10,941 nucleotides of DNA from an uncultured Verrucomicrobiales bacterium. GTDB taxonomy: Bacteria; Verrucomicrobiota; Verrucomicrobiae; Limisphaerales; CANJSG01. Every line of letters begins with the position of its first letter. Positions within the stretch are counted from its first letter, which is position 1. The notes under the pieces were generated by a model. That model did not search any database. It was not told the DNA's origin and saw only the letters and a list, made by a program, of their open reading frames with translations. The DNA lies in NCBI GenBank assembly GCA_946480965.1, contig CAMLMI010000139.1, positions 1 through 10,941 of the forward strand, read 5' to 3'. The translations under genes were made by a program, and so were the position numbers. Below, piece after piece: positions 1-5,994 of the stretch.

Positions 1-614
1 AGGCCGTCGAGAAGTTCGAATACCGCCGCGGCTACAAGTTCTCCACCTACGCCACTTGGTGGATCCGCCAGGCGATCACCCGTTCCATCGCCGACCAGGC
101 CCGCACGATTCGTATCCCGGTCCACATGATCGAGACGATCAACAAGCTGATGCGCGTGCAGAAGCAGTTGATCCAGGACTTCGGCCGCGAGCCAACGCCG
201 GAGGAGATCGCGGACGAGATGCAGATGCCGGTGGACCGCGTCCGCGCCGTCTTGAAGATGGCGCAGCAGCCCATCTCTTTGCAGAGCCCTGTCGGCGATT
301 CCGAAGACACCAACTTCGGCGACTTCATCGAGGACAAGTCGGCGGAGAACCCGTCCGACATGACCAGCTACAGCCTGCTGAAGGACAAGCTGCAGGACGT
401 GCTCACCAGCCTCACCGAGCGCGAACGCAAGGTGCTGGAACTGCGCTTCGGCCTCGGCGACGGCTACAGCCGCACGCTCGAAGAGGTCGGCAAGCAGTTC
501 AAGGTCACCCGCGAACGCATCCGTCAGATCGAGGCCAAGGCGCTCCGCAAGATGCGCCACCCGACGCGCCTCCGTCAGCTCCAAGGCTTCCTCGAAGGCG
601 AGGAACCGGAATAG
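1..614 (+). CDS. rpoD: RNA polymerase primary sigma factor RpoD/SigA, C-terminal part (5' end outside window)
   Basis: This is the DNA-binding half of the housekeeping sigma-70 factor, which directs RNA polymerase to -10/-35 promoters. The reading frame is open from base 3, giving 203 visible residues before TAG at 612-614. The first residues match the end of region 2 ([14 protein letters not shown], which recognises the -10 element), followed by region 3.0 ([14 protein letters not shown]) and region 3. Region 4 follows, with the [15 protein letters not shown] helix and the -35-reading helix-turn-helix [20 protein letters not shown], and then the usual basic tail ending in [10 protein letters not shown]. 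The strong match to primary, rather than alternative, sigma factors is established family knowledge. The N-terminal region 1 and the start lie outside the window. No T-rich hairpin is evident after the stop codon. Confidence 0.96.
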   Translation, partial: AVEKFEYRRGYKFSTYATWWIRQAITRSIADQARTIRIPVHMIETINKLMRVQKQLIQDFGREPTPEEIADEMQMPVDRVRAVLKMAQQPISLQSPVGDSEDTNFGDFIEDKSAENPSDMTSYSLLKDKLQDVLTSLTERERKVLELRFGLGDGYSRTLEEVGKQFKVTRERIRQIEAKALRKMRHPTRLRQLQGFLEGEEPE

Positions 615-682
615 ACCACGGCCCCGGAACGAACAATTCCCCTTCCACCATCAACTTGCGGAACGCCGACCGGAGTGGGTCG

Positions 683-710
683 TTGACAACAATCTCCCGT
701 CCGATAGGCT
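683..710 (+). promoter_or_regulatory. Probable sigma-70 promoter of rpsT
   Basis: A perfect -35 hexamer TTGACA lies at 683-688. A 16-base spacer separates it from TAGGCT at 705-710, which keeps the important T1, A2 and T6 of TATAAT. Transcription would start near 717, about 23 bases before the rpsT ATG. This is a sequence match only; a shifted -10 (GATAGG, 703-708) is possible but would give a short spacer. Confidence 0.5.
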
Positions 711-739
711 CCGCGCCTCATTTTTGAACTGAACAGACC

Positions 740-1018
740 ATGCCGAACACCAAGTCAGCGGAACGTCGGGTGCGCAGCAACGCGCGGAAACAGGCTCGCA
801 ACAGCGCCGTCAAATCGCGCGTCAGCACCCTCGAGAAGAAGTATCTGGCCCTGACCACGTCGGGTGCCAAGGACGCCGCCGCCACCGCGCTGCGCGACCT
901 CACCTCCGCCCTCGACAAGGCCGTGAAGACCGGCGTGCTCAAGAAGGGCACCGTGGACCGCAAGAAGTCGCGCCACGCCATCCGCCTCACCAAGGTCGCC
1001 GCCCCCAAGGCGGCCTGA
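740..1018 (+). CDS. rpsT: 30S ribosomal protein S20
   Basis: S20 binds 16S rRNA early in small-subunit assembly. The 92-residue product has the family's length and composition. It starts MPNTKSAERRVRSNARKQARN, the typical basic first helix, continues with a second helix around residues 25-50, and ends with the conserved TGVLKKGTVDRKKSRHAIRL segment and a short Ala/Lys tail. The ATG at 740 is the natural start, because S20 proteins begin at this point. No Shine-Dalgarno is evident in the bases before it (TGAACTGAACAGACC). The gene has its own promoter-like element upstream and a strong terminator downstream, so it is probably a single-gene transcript. Confidence 0.97.
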   Translation: MPNTKSAERRVRSNARKQARNSAVKSRVSTLEKKYLALTTSGAKDAAATALRDLTSALDKAVKTGVLKKGTVDRKKSRHAIRLTKVAAPKAA

Positions 1019-1040
1019 TCCCCACAGCATGATTTGCCAG

Positions 1041-1070
1041 GCCGGAAGCGCCCCGCGCTTCCGGCTTTTT
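1041..1070 (+). terminator. Intrinsic terminator after rpsT
   Basis: GCCGGAAGCG at 1041-1050 pairs perfectly with CGCTTCCGGC at 1056-1065 around a five-base loop (CCCCG). Five T residues follow at 1066-1070. The 10-bp GC-rich stem plus T run, 22 bases after the rpsT stop, is a textbook rho-independent terminator. It separates rpsT from the downstream pseudouridine synthase gene. Confidence 0.92.
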
Positions 1071-1117
1071 GTGCTTCGGATAACGCTCACCCCGGAAAGC
1101 ACGGCCACCTAAGCCCC

Positions 1118-2059
1118 ATGTCTGATCGCTCCGAAACCTTCACCGTCGAGCATTCCATGCCGCACCTGCGCCTGGACACCTTCCTGCGAGAACGGTATCC
1201 GGCGGTCTCGCGCGGCGTGATCCAGCGGTTGATCGAGCAGGGCCACATTACGGTCAACGGCCAATCCGCGAAGCCCACCCACCGCCCTCACGCCGGCGAT
1301 GAGGTCCGCGTCTTCTTTCCCGAGGCCAAGCCCGCCGAGGCCAAGCCCGAGGACATTCCGCTCGAAGTGCTCCACGAGGATTCCGACCTTCTCGTGATCA
1401 ACAAACCGTCCGGCATCGTCGTCCATCCCTCCCTAGGCCACGACGAGCACACCCTGGTCAACGCCCTCCTGCACCATTGCGCGGGTGAATTAAGCGGCAT
1501 CGGCGGCGTCGCCCGGCCCGGCATCGTCCATCGGCTCGACAAGGAAACGAGCGGCTGTCTGCTGGTCGCGAAGAACGACGAGACGCACCACGCCTTGTCC
1601 CAGCAGTTCGCCGAACGTTCGATGACCAAGATTTACCAGGTGCTCGTCTGCGGCGTGGTGCAGCGCGACAAAGGCGATATTCGCGCCGACATCGCCCGCC
1701 ACCCGACGCACCGCAAACGCATGGCGGTTTCTCCAGGCGATGGGCGTCCCTCTTGGACCGCGTTCCGGGTGTTGGAGCGGCTCCAAGGAGCCTCGCATGT
1801 CGAGGCGCATCTCCACACGGGCCGCACCCACCAGATCCGCGTGCATTTCCTCCATATCGGCCATCCCGTCGTGGGCGACAGCACCTACGCCGCCCGGCCC
1901 AACAAGAAGCTGGAAGAAGCAATCGGCGCCAAGTTCCCGCGCCAGATGCTCCACGCATGGCGCATCACCTTCCAGCATCCCAAAACCAGCAAACCGGTCA
2001 CCTGCACCGCGCCGTTGCCGGAAGATTTCCAGACGGCGTTGAAGACGCTTCGCGGCTGA
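1118..2059 (+). CDS. rluD: Ribosomal large-subunit pseudouridine synthase, RluA/RluD family
   Basis: The 313-residue product isomerises uridine to pseudouridine in structured RNA. The family type RluD modifies helix 69 of 23S rRNA. An N-terminal S4-like RNA-binding domain (about residues 17-68, LRLDTFLRE...SRGVIQRLIEQGHITVNG) is followed by the catalytic domain. The catalytic domain starts at DLLVINKPSGIVVHPS (about 91-105) and holds the signature HRLDKETSG (138-146), whose Asp141 is the catalytic residue. The later HLHTGRTHQIRVHF motif is also typical. Domain order and length fit RluD, but the exact target uridine cannot be read from sequence. The ATG at 1118 is preferred because an upstream in-frame TTG at 1034 would put the coding region through the rpsT terminator. 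The bases before the ATG show no clear Shine-Dalgarno. Confidence 0.92.
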   Translation: MSDRSETFTVEHSMPHLRLDTFLRERYPAVSRGVIQRLIEQGHITVNGQSAKPTHRPHAGDEVRVFFPEAKPAEAKPEDIPLEVLHEDSDLLVINKPSGIVVHPSLGHDEHTLVNALLHHCAGELSGIGGVARPGIVHRLDKETSGCLLVAKNDETHHALSQQFAERSMTKIYQVLVCGVVQRDKGDIRADIARHPTHRKRMAVSPGDGRPSWTAFRVLERLQGASHVEAHLHTGRTHQIRVHFLHIGHPVVGDSTYAARPNKKLEEAIGAKFPRQMLHAWRITFQHPKTSKPVTCTAPLPEDFQTALKTLRG

Positions 2060-2129
2060 GTCCTCGATTTCATTTCGGTCATTGGCCTTCGGGCCTCGGC
2101 ATTTTTTCAAAGCATCTGCCGCTTGCCCT

Positions 2130-2152
2130 TTATTGAGACTGAGTTTCAATAA
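2130..2152. promoter_or_regulatory. Fur-box-like palindrome before the AraC-type gene
   Basis: This is a 23-base inverted repeat centred on G2141. The core is TGAGACT-G-AGTTTCA, with arms continuing outward as TTAT and ATAA. Every pair matches except one G/T at 2137/2145. The layout fits the 7-1-7 model of ferric uptake regulator sites (TGATAAT-N-ATTATCA type). It ends 7 bases before the ATG at 2160, so a bound repressor would cover the promoter or initiation region. Assignment to Fur, rather than another Fur-family or dyad-binding regulator, is inference. Confidence 0.6.
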
Positions 2153-2159
2153 GCCGCTC

Positions 2160-3134
2160 ATGCGCGCCAACCGCCCTGCCAACTCCGCCCTGCCCGTCGC
2201 CGACGACGATTCGTTCCAGGAAGCCGAGGCGTGGCGCGCCGTCGGTGCGGGCTGGAAACATCTCCACGGCAGCTTCGGCGATCTCGGCTTCAGCTTCGAG
2301 TGGCACGACTTCGAAACGCGCGAGGATCTCGACTGGTGCCGCAGCTTCCATCCCGGCAGCGTGGAAGCCTGCTTCAACCTCTCCGGCCAAGGTGAAGTGA
2401 AGTTCGACCAGGAAGTCGCCGAGTTCGAGGCGCTCACCTCCGGCTTTTACCGCCACGGCCAACCAGGCCTGGCCGCGCGGCGCTTCGGCGCCGAACCCCA
2501 CCGCTTCATCACGCTGGAGTTCCATCCCGACTTCCTCCGCACCCACCTCAAGGGCCACGCCGAAGGACTCGACCCCATAGTGGCCGACACCATTCGCGAC
2601 GGTTCCCAGTCCGGCGTTTCTCGCATCAGCCGGTTGACCGCCGAAGCCCAGCAGCTCATCGGCAGCCTCCGCCATCCGCCCGTCTCCGCCACCGCGCAGA
2701 AGCTCTGGTATCACAGCAAGGCATTGGAAGTGGCCGCGCTGCTCTTCTTCCACGCGCCCAAGTCCGACGAGTTCTTCTGCGACCGCCAGAAGCGCCTCGC
2801 CCAGGACCGCGTGGCCAAGGTCGTCGGCCTGTTGAAGGAACACCTCGCCGAACCGCTCACGCTCGAAGAGATCGGCAAGCGCGTCGGTTGCAGCCAATTC
2901 TACCTCAGCCGCACCTTCACCAAGGAGATGGGCATGACGCTGTCCCAATACCAGCGCCAGCTCCGCCTGGAAAAGGCCGCTGAACTCCTCCTGACCGGCA
3001 AGTTCAACGTGACCGAAGCCGCGCTCGAAGTCGGCTACTCCAGCATCAGCCACTTCAGCCACGCCTTCCACGCCATGTATCACTGCTGCCCCGGCCTCTA
3101 CTCCGTGCAGCAGGCCACGAAGAAGGGGCGTTGA
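2160..3134 (+). CDS. AraC-family transcriptional regulator, PchR-like
   Basis: This 324-residue regulator has a C-terminal AraC/XylS DNA-binding domain from about residue 212. Its first helix-turn-helix is near 233-253 (LTLEEIGKRVGCSQFYLSRTF) and its second near 283-303 (NVTEAALEVGYSSISHFSHAF). The N-terminal part (about 40-130) looks like the effector domain of PchR-type siderophore regulators. The linker KLWYHSKALEVAALLFF resembles the KALELLAL segment seen before the HTH in that group. PchR-type proteins activate iron-siderophore uptake genes and are themselves usually Fur-repressed, which agrees with the palindrome just upstream. No siderophore or TonB receptor gene is visible here, so its target is unknown. 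ATG 2160 is chosen; in-frame TTG codons at 2082 and 2133 are possible but less likely. No clear Shine-Dalgarno is visible. Confidence 0.88.
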   Translation: MRANRPANSALPVADDDSFQEAEAWRAVGAGWKHLHGSFGDLGFSFEWHDFETREDLDWCRSFHPGSVEACFNLSGQGEVKFDQEVAEFEALTSGFYRHGQPGLAARRFGAEPHRFITLEFHPDFLRTHLKGHAEGLDPIVADTIRDGSQSGVSRISRLTAEAQQLIGSLRHPPVSATAQKLWYHSKALEVAALLFFHAPKSDEFFCDRQKRLAQDRVAKVVGLLKEHLAEPLTLEEIGKRVGCSQFYLSRTFTKEMGMTLSQYQRQLRLEKAAELLLTGKFNVTEAALEVGYSSISHFSHAFHAMYHCCPGLYSVQQATKKGR

Positions 3135-3280
3135 ACCTCTCCCCCGCCCCGGCCGCTCAAGCCCGTTTCCTCGCCGCCGATATTCCGTCCGACCGCGCAA
3201 ATCAGACTGCGCCGTCACGGCGTCGCTTGAACCGTCGGACGCCGCATTGGTCAAAAAACTGCGGAACACCAGAAGGGAAC

Positions 3281-4057
3281 ATGACTCCGGTCATCGCCAT
3301 CAAAGATCTCCGGGTGGAATACCCGGGCCGCGACCTAGGCCAGAAGACTAAGGTCGCCGTGGACGGGCTCACGCTCTCCGTCGATCAGGGCCAGGTCTTC
3401 GGCTTTCTCGGGCCCAACGGCGCGGGCAAGACCAGCACCATGAACGTGCTGCTCGGCTTCGTCGCCCCGGCCGCCGGCAGCGCCACCATTTTCGGCGTGG
3501 ACGTCACCGACAAGTCCGCCCGCCAACGTCTCGGCTACCTGCCCGAGCTGACCTACTACTACAAGTTCCTCACGCCCGAGGAACTGCTCCGCTTCTACGG
3601 AAAGCTCTTCAGGATTCCCAAGGCCACCTTGGAGCCGCGCATCGACCAGATCCTTGAACTCGTCGAGCTGACCGAGGCCCGCAAGCGCCAGATCAAGACC
3701 TTCTCCAAAGGCATGCAGCAGCGCGCTGGTCTCGCCCAAGCCCTGGTCAACGACCCCGATCTCCTCATCCTCGACGAACCGACCAGTGGCCTTGATCCCA
3801 TCGGCCGGATGAAGGTCCGCGAAATCATCCAGCGCCTGAAGCGTGAAGGGAAAACCATCCTCTTCTCGTCCCACGAACTCGGCGAAGTGGAGACCATCTG
3901 CGACCGCGTCTGCATCATCCACCAGGGCGTGCTGCGCGAGGAAGGCACCGTCCACGACCTTGTCACCAAGCACGCCTGCAACCTGGAACAAGTATTCCTG
4001 AAGGTCGTCGGCTACCGGGGCGCCGTGCCCACCCGTCCGGAAGGAGTGACCGTATGA
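3281..4057 (+). CDS. ABC transporter ATP-binding protein (ABC-2 type system)
   Basis: This 258-residue nucleotide-binding subunit would power the adjacent permease. Walker A is GPNGAGKTS at 44-52, the Q-loop region reads GYLPE (85-89), the signature is FSKGMQQR (141-148), Walker B is LLILDEP (161-167) with catalytic Glu166, the D-loop is SGLDP, and the switch is His198 in SSHELGEVE. GYLPE and a shortened signature are typical of ATPases that pair with ABC-2 (DrrA/CcmA/NatA-like) membrane subunits, which usually export. ATG 3281 is chosen because it follows AGAAGGG by 3 bases and the protein then begins directly with the ABC fold (IAIKDLRVEYPG). The coding frame is also open upstream to 3131, but that stretch looks noncoding. 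It overlaps the permease gene by 4 bases (ATGA). The substrate is unknown. Confidence 0.93.
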   Translation: MTPVIAIKDLRVEYPGRDLGQKTKVAVDGLTLSVDQGQVFGFLGPNGAGKTSTMNVLLGFVAPAAGSATIFGVDVTDKSARQRLGYLPELTYYYKFLTPEELLRFYGKLFRIPKATLEPRIDQILELVELTEARKRQIKTFSKGMQQRAGLAQALVNDPDLLILDEPTSGLDPIGRMKVREIIQRLKREGKTILFSSHELGEVETICDRVCIIHQGVLREEGTVHDLVTKHACNLEQVFLKVVGYRGAVPTRPEGVTV

Positions 4058-4830
4058 ACAACATCTGGGCCGTCGCCGGCGTCGTCATGCGCGAGATGTA
4101 TCGGCGCAAGGATTTCTACGTCCTGCTGATCTTGACCGTGCTCATCACCCTCATCCTTGGGGCGGTGAACTTCTTCAACGAGTCGCACATCGTCCGCTAT
4201 CTGAAGGAAGTCTGCCTGCTCCTCATCTGGATCGCCTCGCTCGTCATCGCCATCACCACCGCCGCGCGCCAGATCCCGGCGGAACGCGAGTCCCGCACCA
4301 TCTTCCCGCTGCTGGCCAAGCCCATCAGCCGGGGCGAAGTGCTGGCCGGAAAGTTTCTCGGCTGCTGGCTGGCCTGCGGCGTGGCGCTGGTCTGCTTCTA
4401 CCTTTTCTTCGGTCTCATCAGCGCCGCGCGGGAAAGCGGCTGGCCGCTCGGCAGCTACCTCCAGGCGGTGACGCTGCACTGGTTCATGCTGGCCATCGTC
4501 ATCGCGCTCGCGCTGCTCGGCTCGCTCGTCTTCGCCGCGCCCAGCTCGAACACCACCATCTGCTTCGTGGTCGTCGGCGGAATCCTTCTGCTCGGCCGCC
4601 ATCTCCATAAGATCGCCGTGGGCCAGGGCGGAATCTCCGAGGCGCTCCTCACCGCCATCTACTACGTGATCCCGCAGCTCGGCTGGTTCGATGTCCGCGA
4701 ACGCATCGTCCACAACTGGGCGGCCATCGATCCCCTCTCCTTCTCCGTGGCCCTCGCCTACGCGTTGGCCTATGCGGGCGCGATCCTCTTCGTCGCCTGC
4801 TGGATCTTCCGCCGGAAACGCCTCCAATGA
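4054..4830 (+). CDS. ABC-2 type transporter permease
   Basis: This 258-residue integral membrane protein has about six hydrophobic segments, near residues 21-40, 50-70, 100-124, 141-162, 167-182 and 232-252. Between segments 2 and 3 lies the characteristic ABC-2 stretch ERESRTIFPLLAKPISRGEV (78-97), where the first cytoplasmic region contacts the ATPase. It starts inside the stop of the ATPase gene (ATGA at 4054-4057) and has a strong Shine-Dalgarno, GGAAGGAG, upstream. It is therefore co-transcribed and probably translationally coupled. It likely forms a dimer with two copies of the ATPase and exports, or otherwise moves, an unknown substrate across the inner membrane. Its last codons overlap the TPR gene by another ATGA. 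Confidence 0.9.
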   Translation: MNNIWAVAGVVMREMYRRKDFYVLLILTVLITLILGAVNFFNESHIVRYLKEVCLLLIWIASLVIAITTAARQIPAERESRTIFPLLAKPISRGEVLAGKFLGCWLACGVALVCFYLFFGLISAARESGWPLGSYLQAVTLHWFMLAIVIALALLGSLVFAAPSSNTTICFVVVGGILLLGRHLHKIAVGQGGISEALLTAIYYVIPQLGWFDVRERIVHNWAAIDPLSFSVALAYALAYAGAILFVACWIFRRKRLQ

Positions 4831-5822
4831 ACGCGCCGCTCCGCCCGATCTTCGCCCTCGCCGGTCTCGCCACGTTGGCCGTGTCGCTCGCCACCCTGCG
4901 CGAATCCCGCACCCTGGCCGTCTCGCGCGACCACAAGCCCTTCTCCCTGATCGAGACCCTGCTCGGCGAAAGCCGCCGGCTCTTCGCGAACCATTTCTTC
5001 GTCAAGGCCGACGCCTACTTCCACAGCGGCGCCTACCCCACGATCTTCGACCAGAAGGGCAGCGGTCCCCAGACGCTGCACATCTCGGCCGACGCCGGAG
5101 CCGCCGCCGCCGACCATCCCGACCGCGCCGTGGGTTTCCTGAACGCGCCGCTCGATCCGCTCGAGTCGTTTGGCCGGAAGTTTTTCCCCACCGAGCACAC
5201 GCATCTCGACAGCGGTGGCGCCTCCACCTGCACCGATCCGTCGCACAATCACAGCCACGACCACGACCATGATCACGACGGCCACCCGGACCACGCCGCC
5301 CACGATCACGATCATGACCACGATCACGGCGCTGCCGACAGCGGCGGCGACGTGCGCGAAATGCTGCCGTGGTTGAAGGCCGCCACCGCCCTTGATCCGA
5401 ACAACGTCGAGACCTACACCGTCACCGCCTTCTGGCTCCGCACGAAGCTCAACCGCAGCCGTGAAGCCGAGGAGTTCATCCGCGATGGCCTCTGGAACAA
5501 CCCGCGCCATCCCGTCCTGCTCTTCGAGCTCGGCCGCATCTTTTTCCAGGATCGGAAAGACTTCGACCGCGCCCGGAACGTCTTCGAGGCCGCGCTGCGC
5601 CACTTGCCGGAACCGCCGCCCAACGCCACGACGCAGGACCGTTTCCTCGAACTCCAGATCGTCTCCCAACTTGCCGAAATGGAGGAACAAACCGGCCGTT
5701 TCGCCCGCTCCATCGAGCTCTGGGAACACGCCAAGCGGATCAGCCCGAATCCGGCCGGTCCGCAGAAACACATCGACGATCTCCGCGCCAAGCTCGCGAC
5801 TCCGGCCTCCTCCCAGCCATAA
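4827..5822 (+). CDS. Membrane-anchored TPR protein with a histidine/aspartate-rich insert
   Basis: This 331-residue protein has an N-terminal hydrophobic helix (about 8-24, IFALAGLATLAVSLATL) that looks like an uncleaved anchor or signal. A first globular part follows (about 40-125: ESRRLFANHFFVKADAYFHSG, FGRKFFPTEHTHL). Residues 124-167 hold 15 histidines, mostly alternating with aspartate, and one Cys135. The C-terminal half is helical with at least three TPR-like repeats, near 178-228, 229-263 and 272-308. TPRs bind protein partners, and His/Asp runs commonly bind Zn, Ni, Co or Cu. If the anchor inserts normally, the domain lies in the periplasm beside the permease. The start codon overlaps the permease stop (ATGA 4827-4830) and only a weak GGAAA lies upstream. 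I know no named function; an accessory or metal-sensing role for the transporter is inference. Confidence 0.85.
   Translation: MNAPLRPIFALAGLATLAVSLATLRESRTLAVSRDHKPFSLIETLLGESRRLFANHFFVKADAYFHSGAYPTIFDQKGSGPQTLHISADAGAAAADHPDRAVGFLNAPLDPLESFGRKFFPTEHTHLDSGGASTCTDPSHNHSHDHDHDHDGHPDHAAHDHDHDHDHGAADSGGDVREMLPWLKAATALDPNNVETYTVTAFWLRTKLNRSREAEEFIRDGLWNNPRHPVLLFELGRIFFQDRKDFDRARNVFEAALRHLPEPPPNATTQDRFLELQIVSQLAEMEEQTGRFARSIELWEHAKRISPNPAGPQKHIDDLRAKLATPASSQP
5244..5327 (+). repeat. Low-complexity CAC/GAC codon repeat (His-Asp tract)
   Basis: This segment encodes the alternating His/Asp tract of the TPR protein (residues 140-167). It is built largely from CAC/CAT and GAC/GAT codons with an HDHDHDH unit occurring twice, split by GHPDHAAHD. 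The mix of synonymous codons shows it is not a recent pure expansion, but such a tract can still change length by replication slippage. Confidence 0.8.
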
Positions 5823-5922
5823 CGCTGCGCCCAAAGCAAACCCGCCCCGGCGTCCACCGCGTCCCGTGCGGCGCACCAAGGCTCCACGCTGCACCGCCGT
5901 GTCGGGCCTTTGGGCTGGCAGT

Positions 5923-5955
5923 GCAGAAACCCGGAACAGAAAGGCCGGTTTTTGC
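5923..5955 (+). terminator. Possible terminator after the ABC-TPR operon
   Basis: GCAGAAACCCGG (5923-5934) can pair with CCGGTTTTTGC (5945-5955) with one bulged C and one G/T pair, around a 10-base loop. The T run (5949-5953) lies inside the 3' arm, so a shorter stem followed by T residues is also possible. It sits 100 bases after the operon's last stop and 40 bases before the next gene. The evidence is moderate to weak. Confidence 0.35.
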
Positions 5956-5994
5956 CCTAGCACGCTCGACGCCTCCCGATAGCCTCGCTGCACC

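Noticed and set aside
1034..1117. Upstream extension of the pseudouridine synthase gene to an in-frame TTG
   Set aside because: It would translate the rpsT terminator hairpin and add residues not seen in the family; ATG 1118 gives a normal N-terminus.
2084..2107. Terminator after the pseudouridine synthase gene (GGCC-TTCG-GGCC followed by a T run at 2102-2107)
   Set aside because: Only a 4-bp stem can form and six bases separate it from the T run; too weak to annotate.
2082..2159. Upstream extension of the AraC-type gene to a TTG at 2082
   Set aside because: The added residues run through the 2100s T tract and the Fur-like palindrome and look noncoding. The start at 2160 is preferred, though TTG 2133 is not fully excluded.
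2130..3269. A 379-codon open frame on the - strand opposite the AraC-type gene
   Set aside because: It is Gly/Glu/Val-rich without known motifs, and the + strand encodes a clear two-HTH AraC domain in the same place.
3131..3280. Upstream extension of the ABC ATPase to 3131
   Set aside because: The first 50 residues would be Arg/Pro/Ala-rich and unlike an ABC N-terminus. ATG 3281 has a Shine-Dalgarno and begins the fold directly.
5244..5327. Tandem repeat considered as a CRISPR-like or other noncoding array
   Set aside because: It is in frame within a protein-coding gene and encodes a His/Asp tract; there are no spacers.
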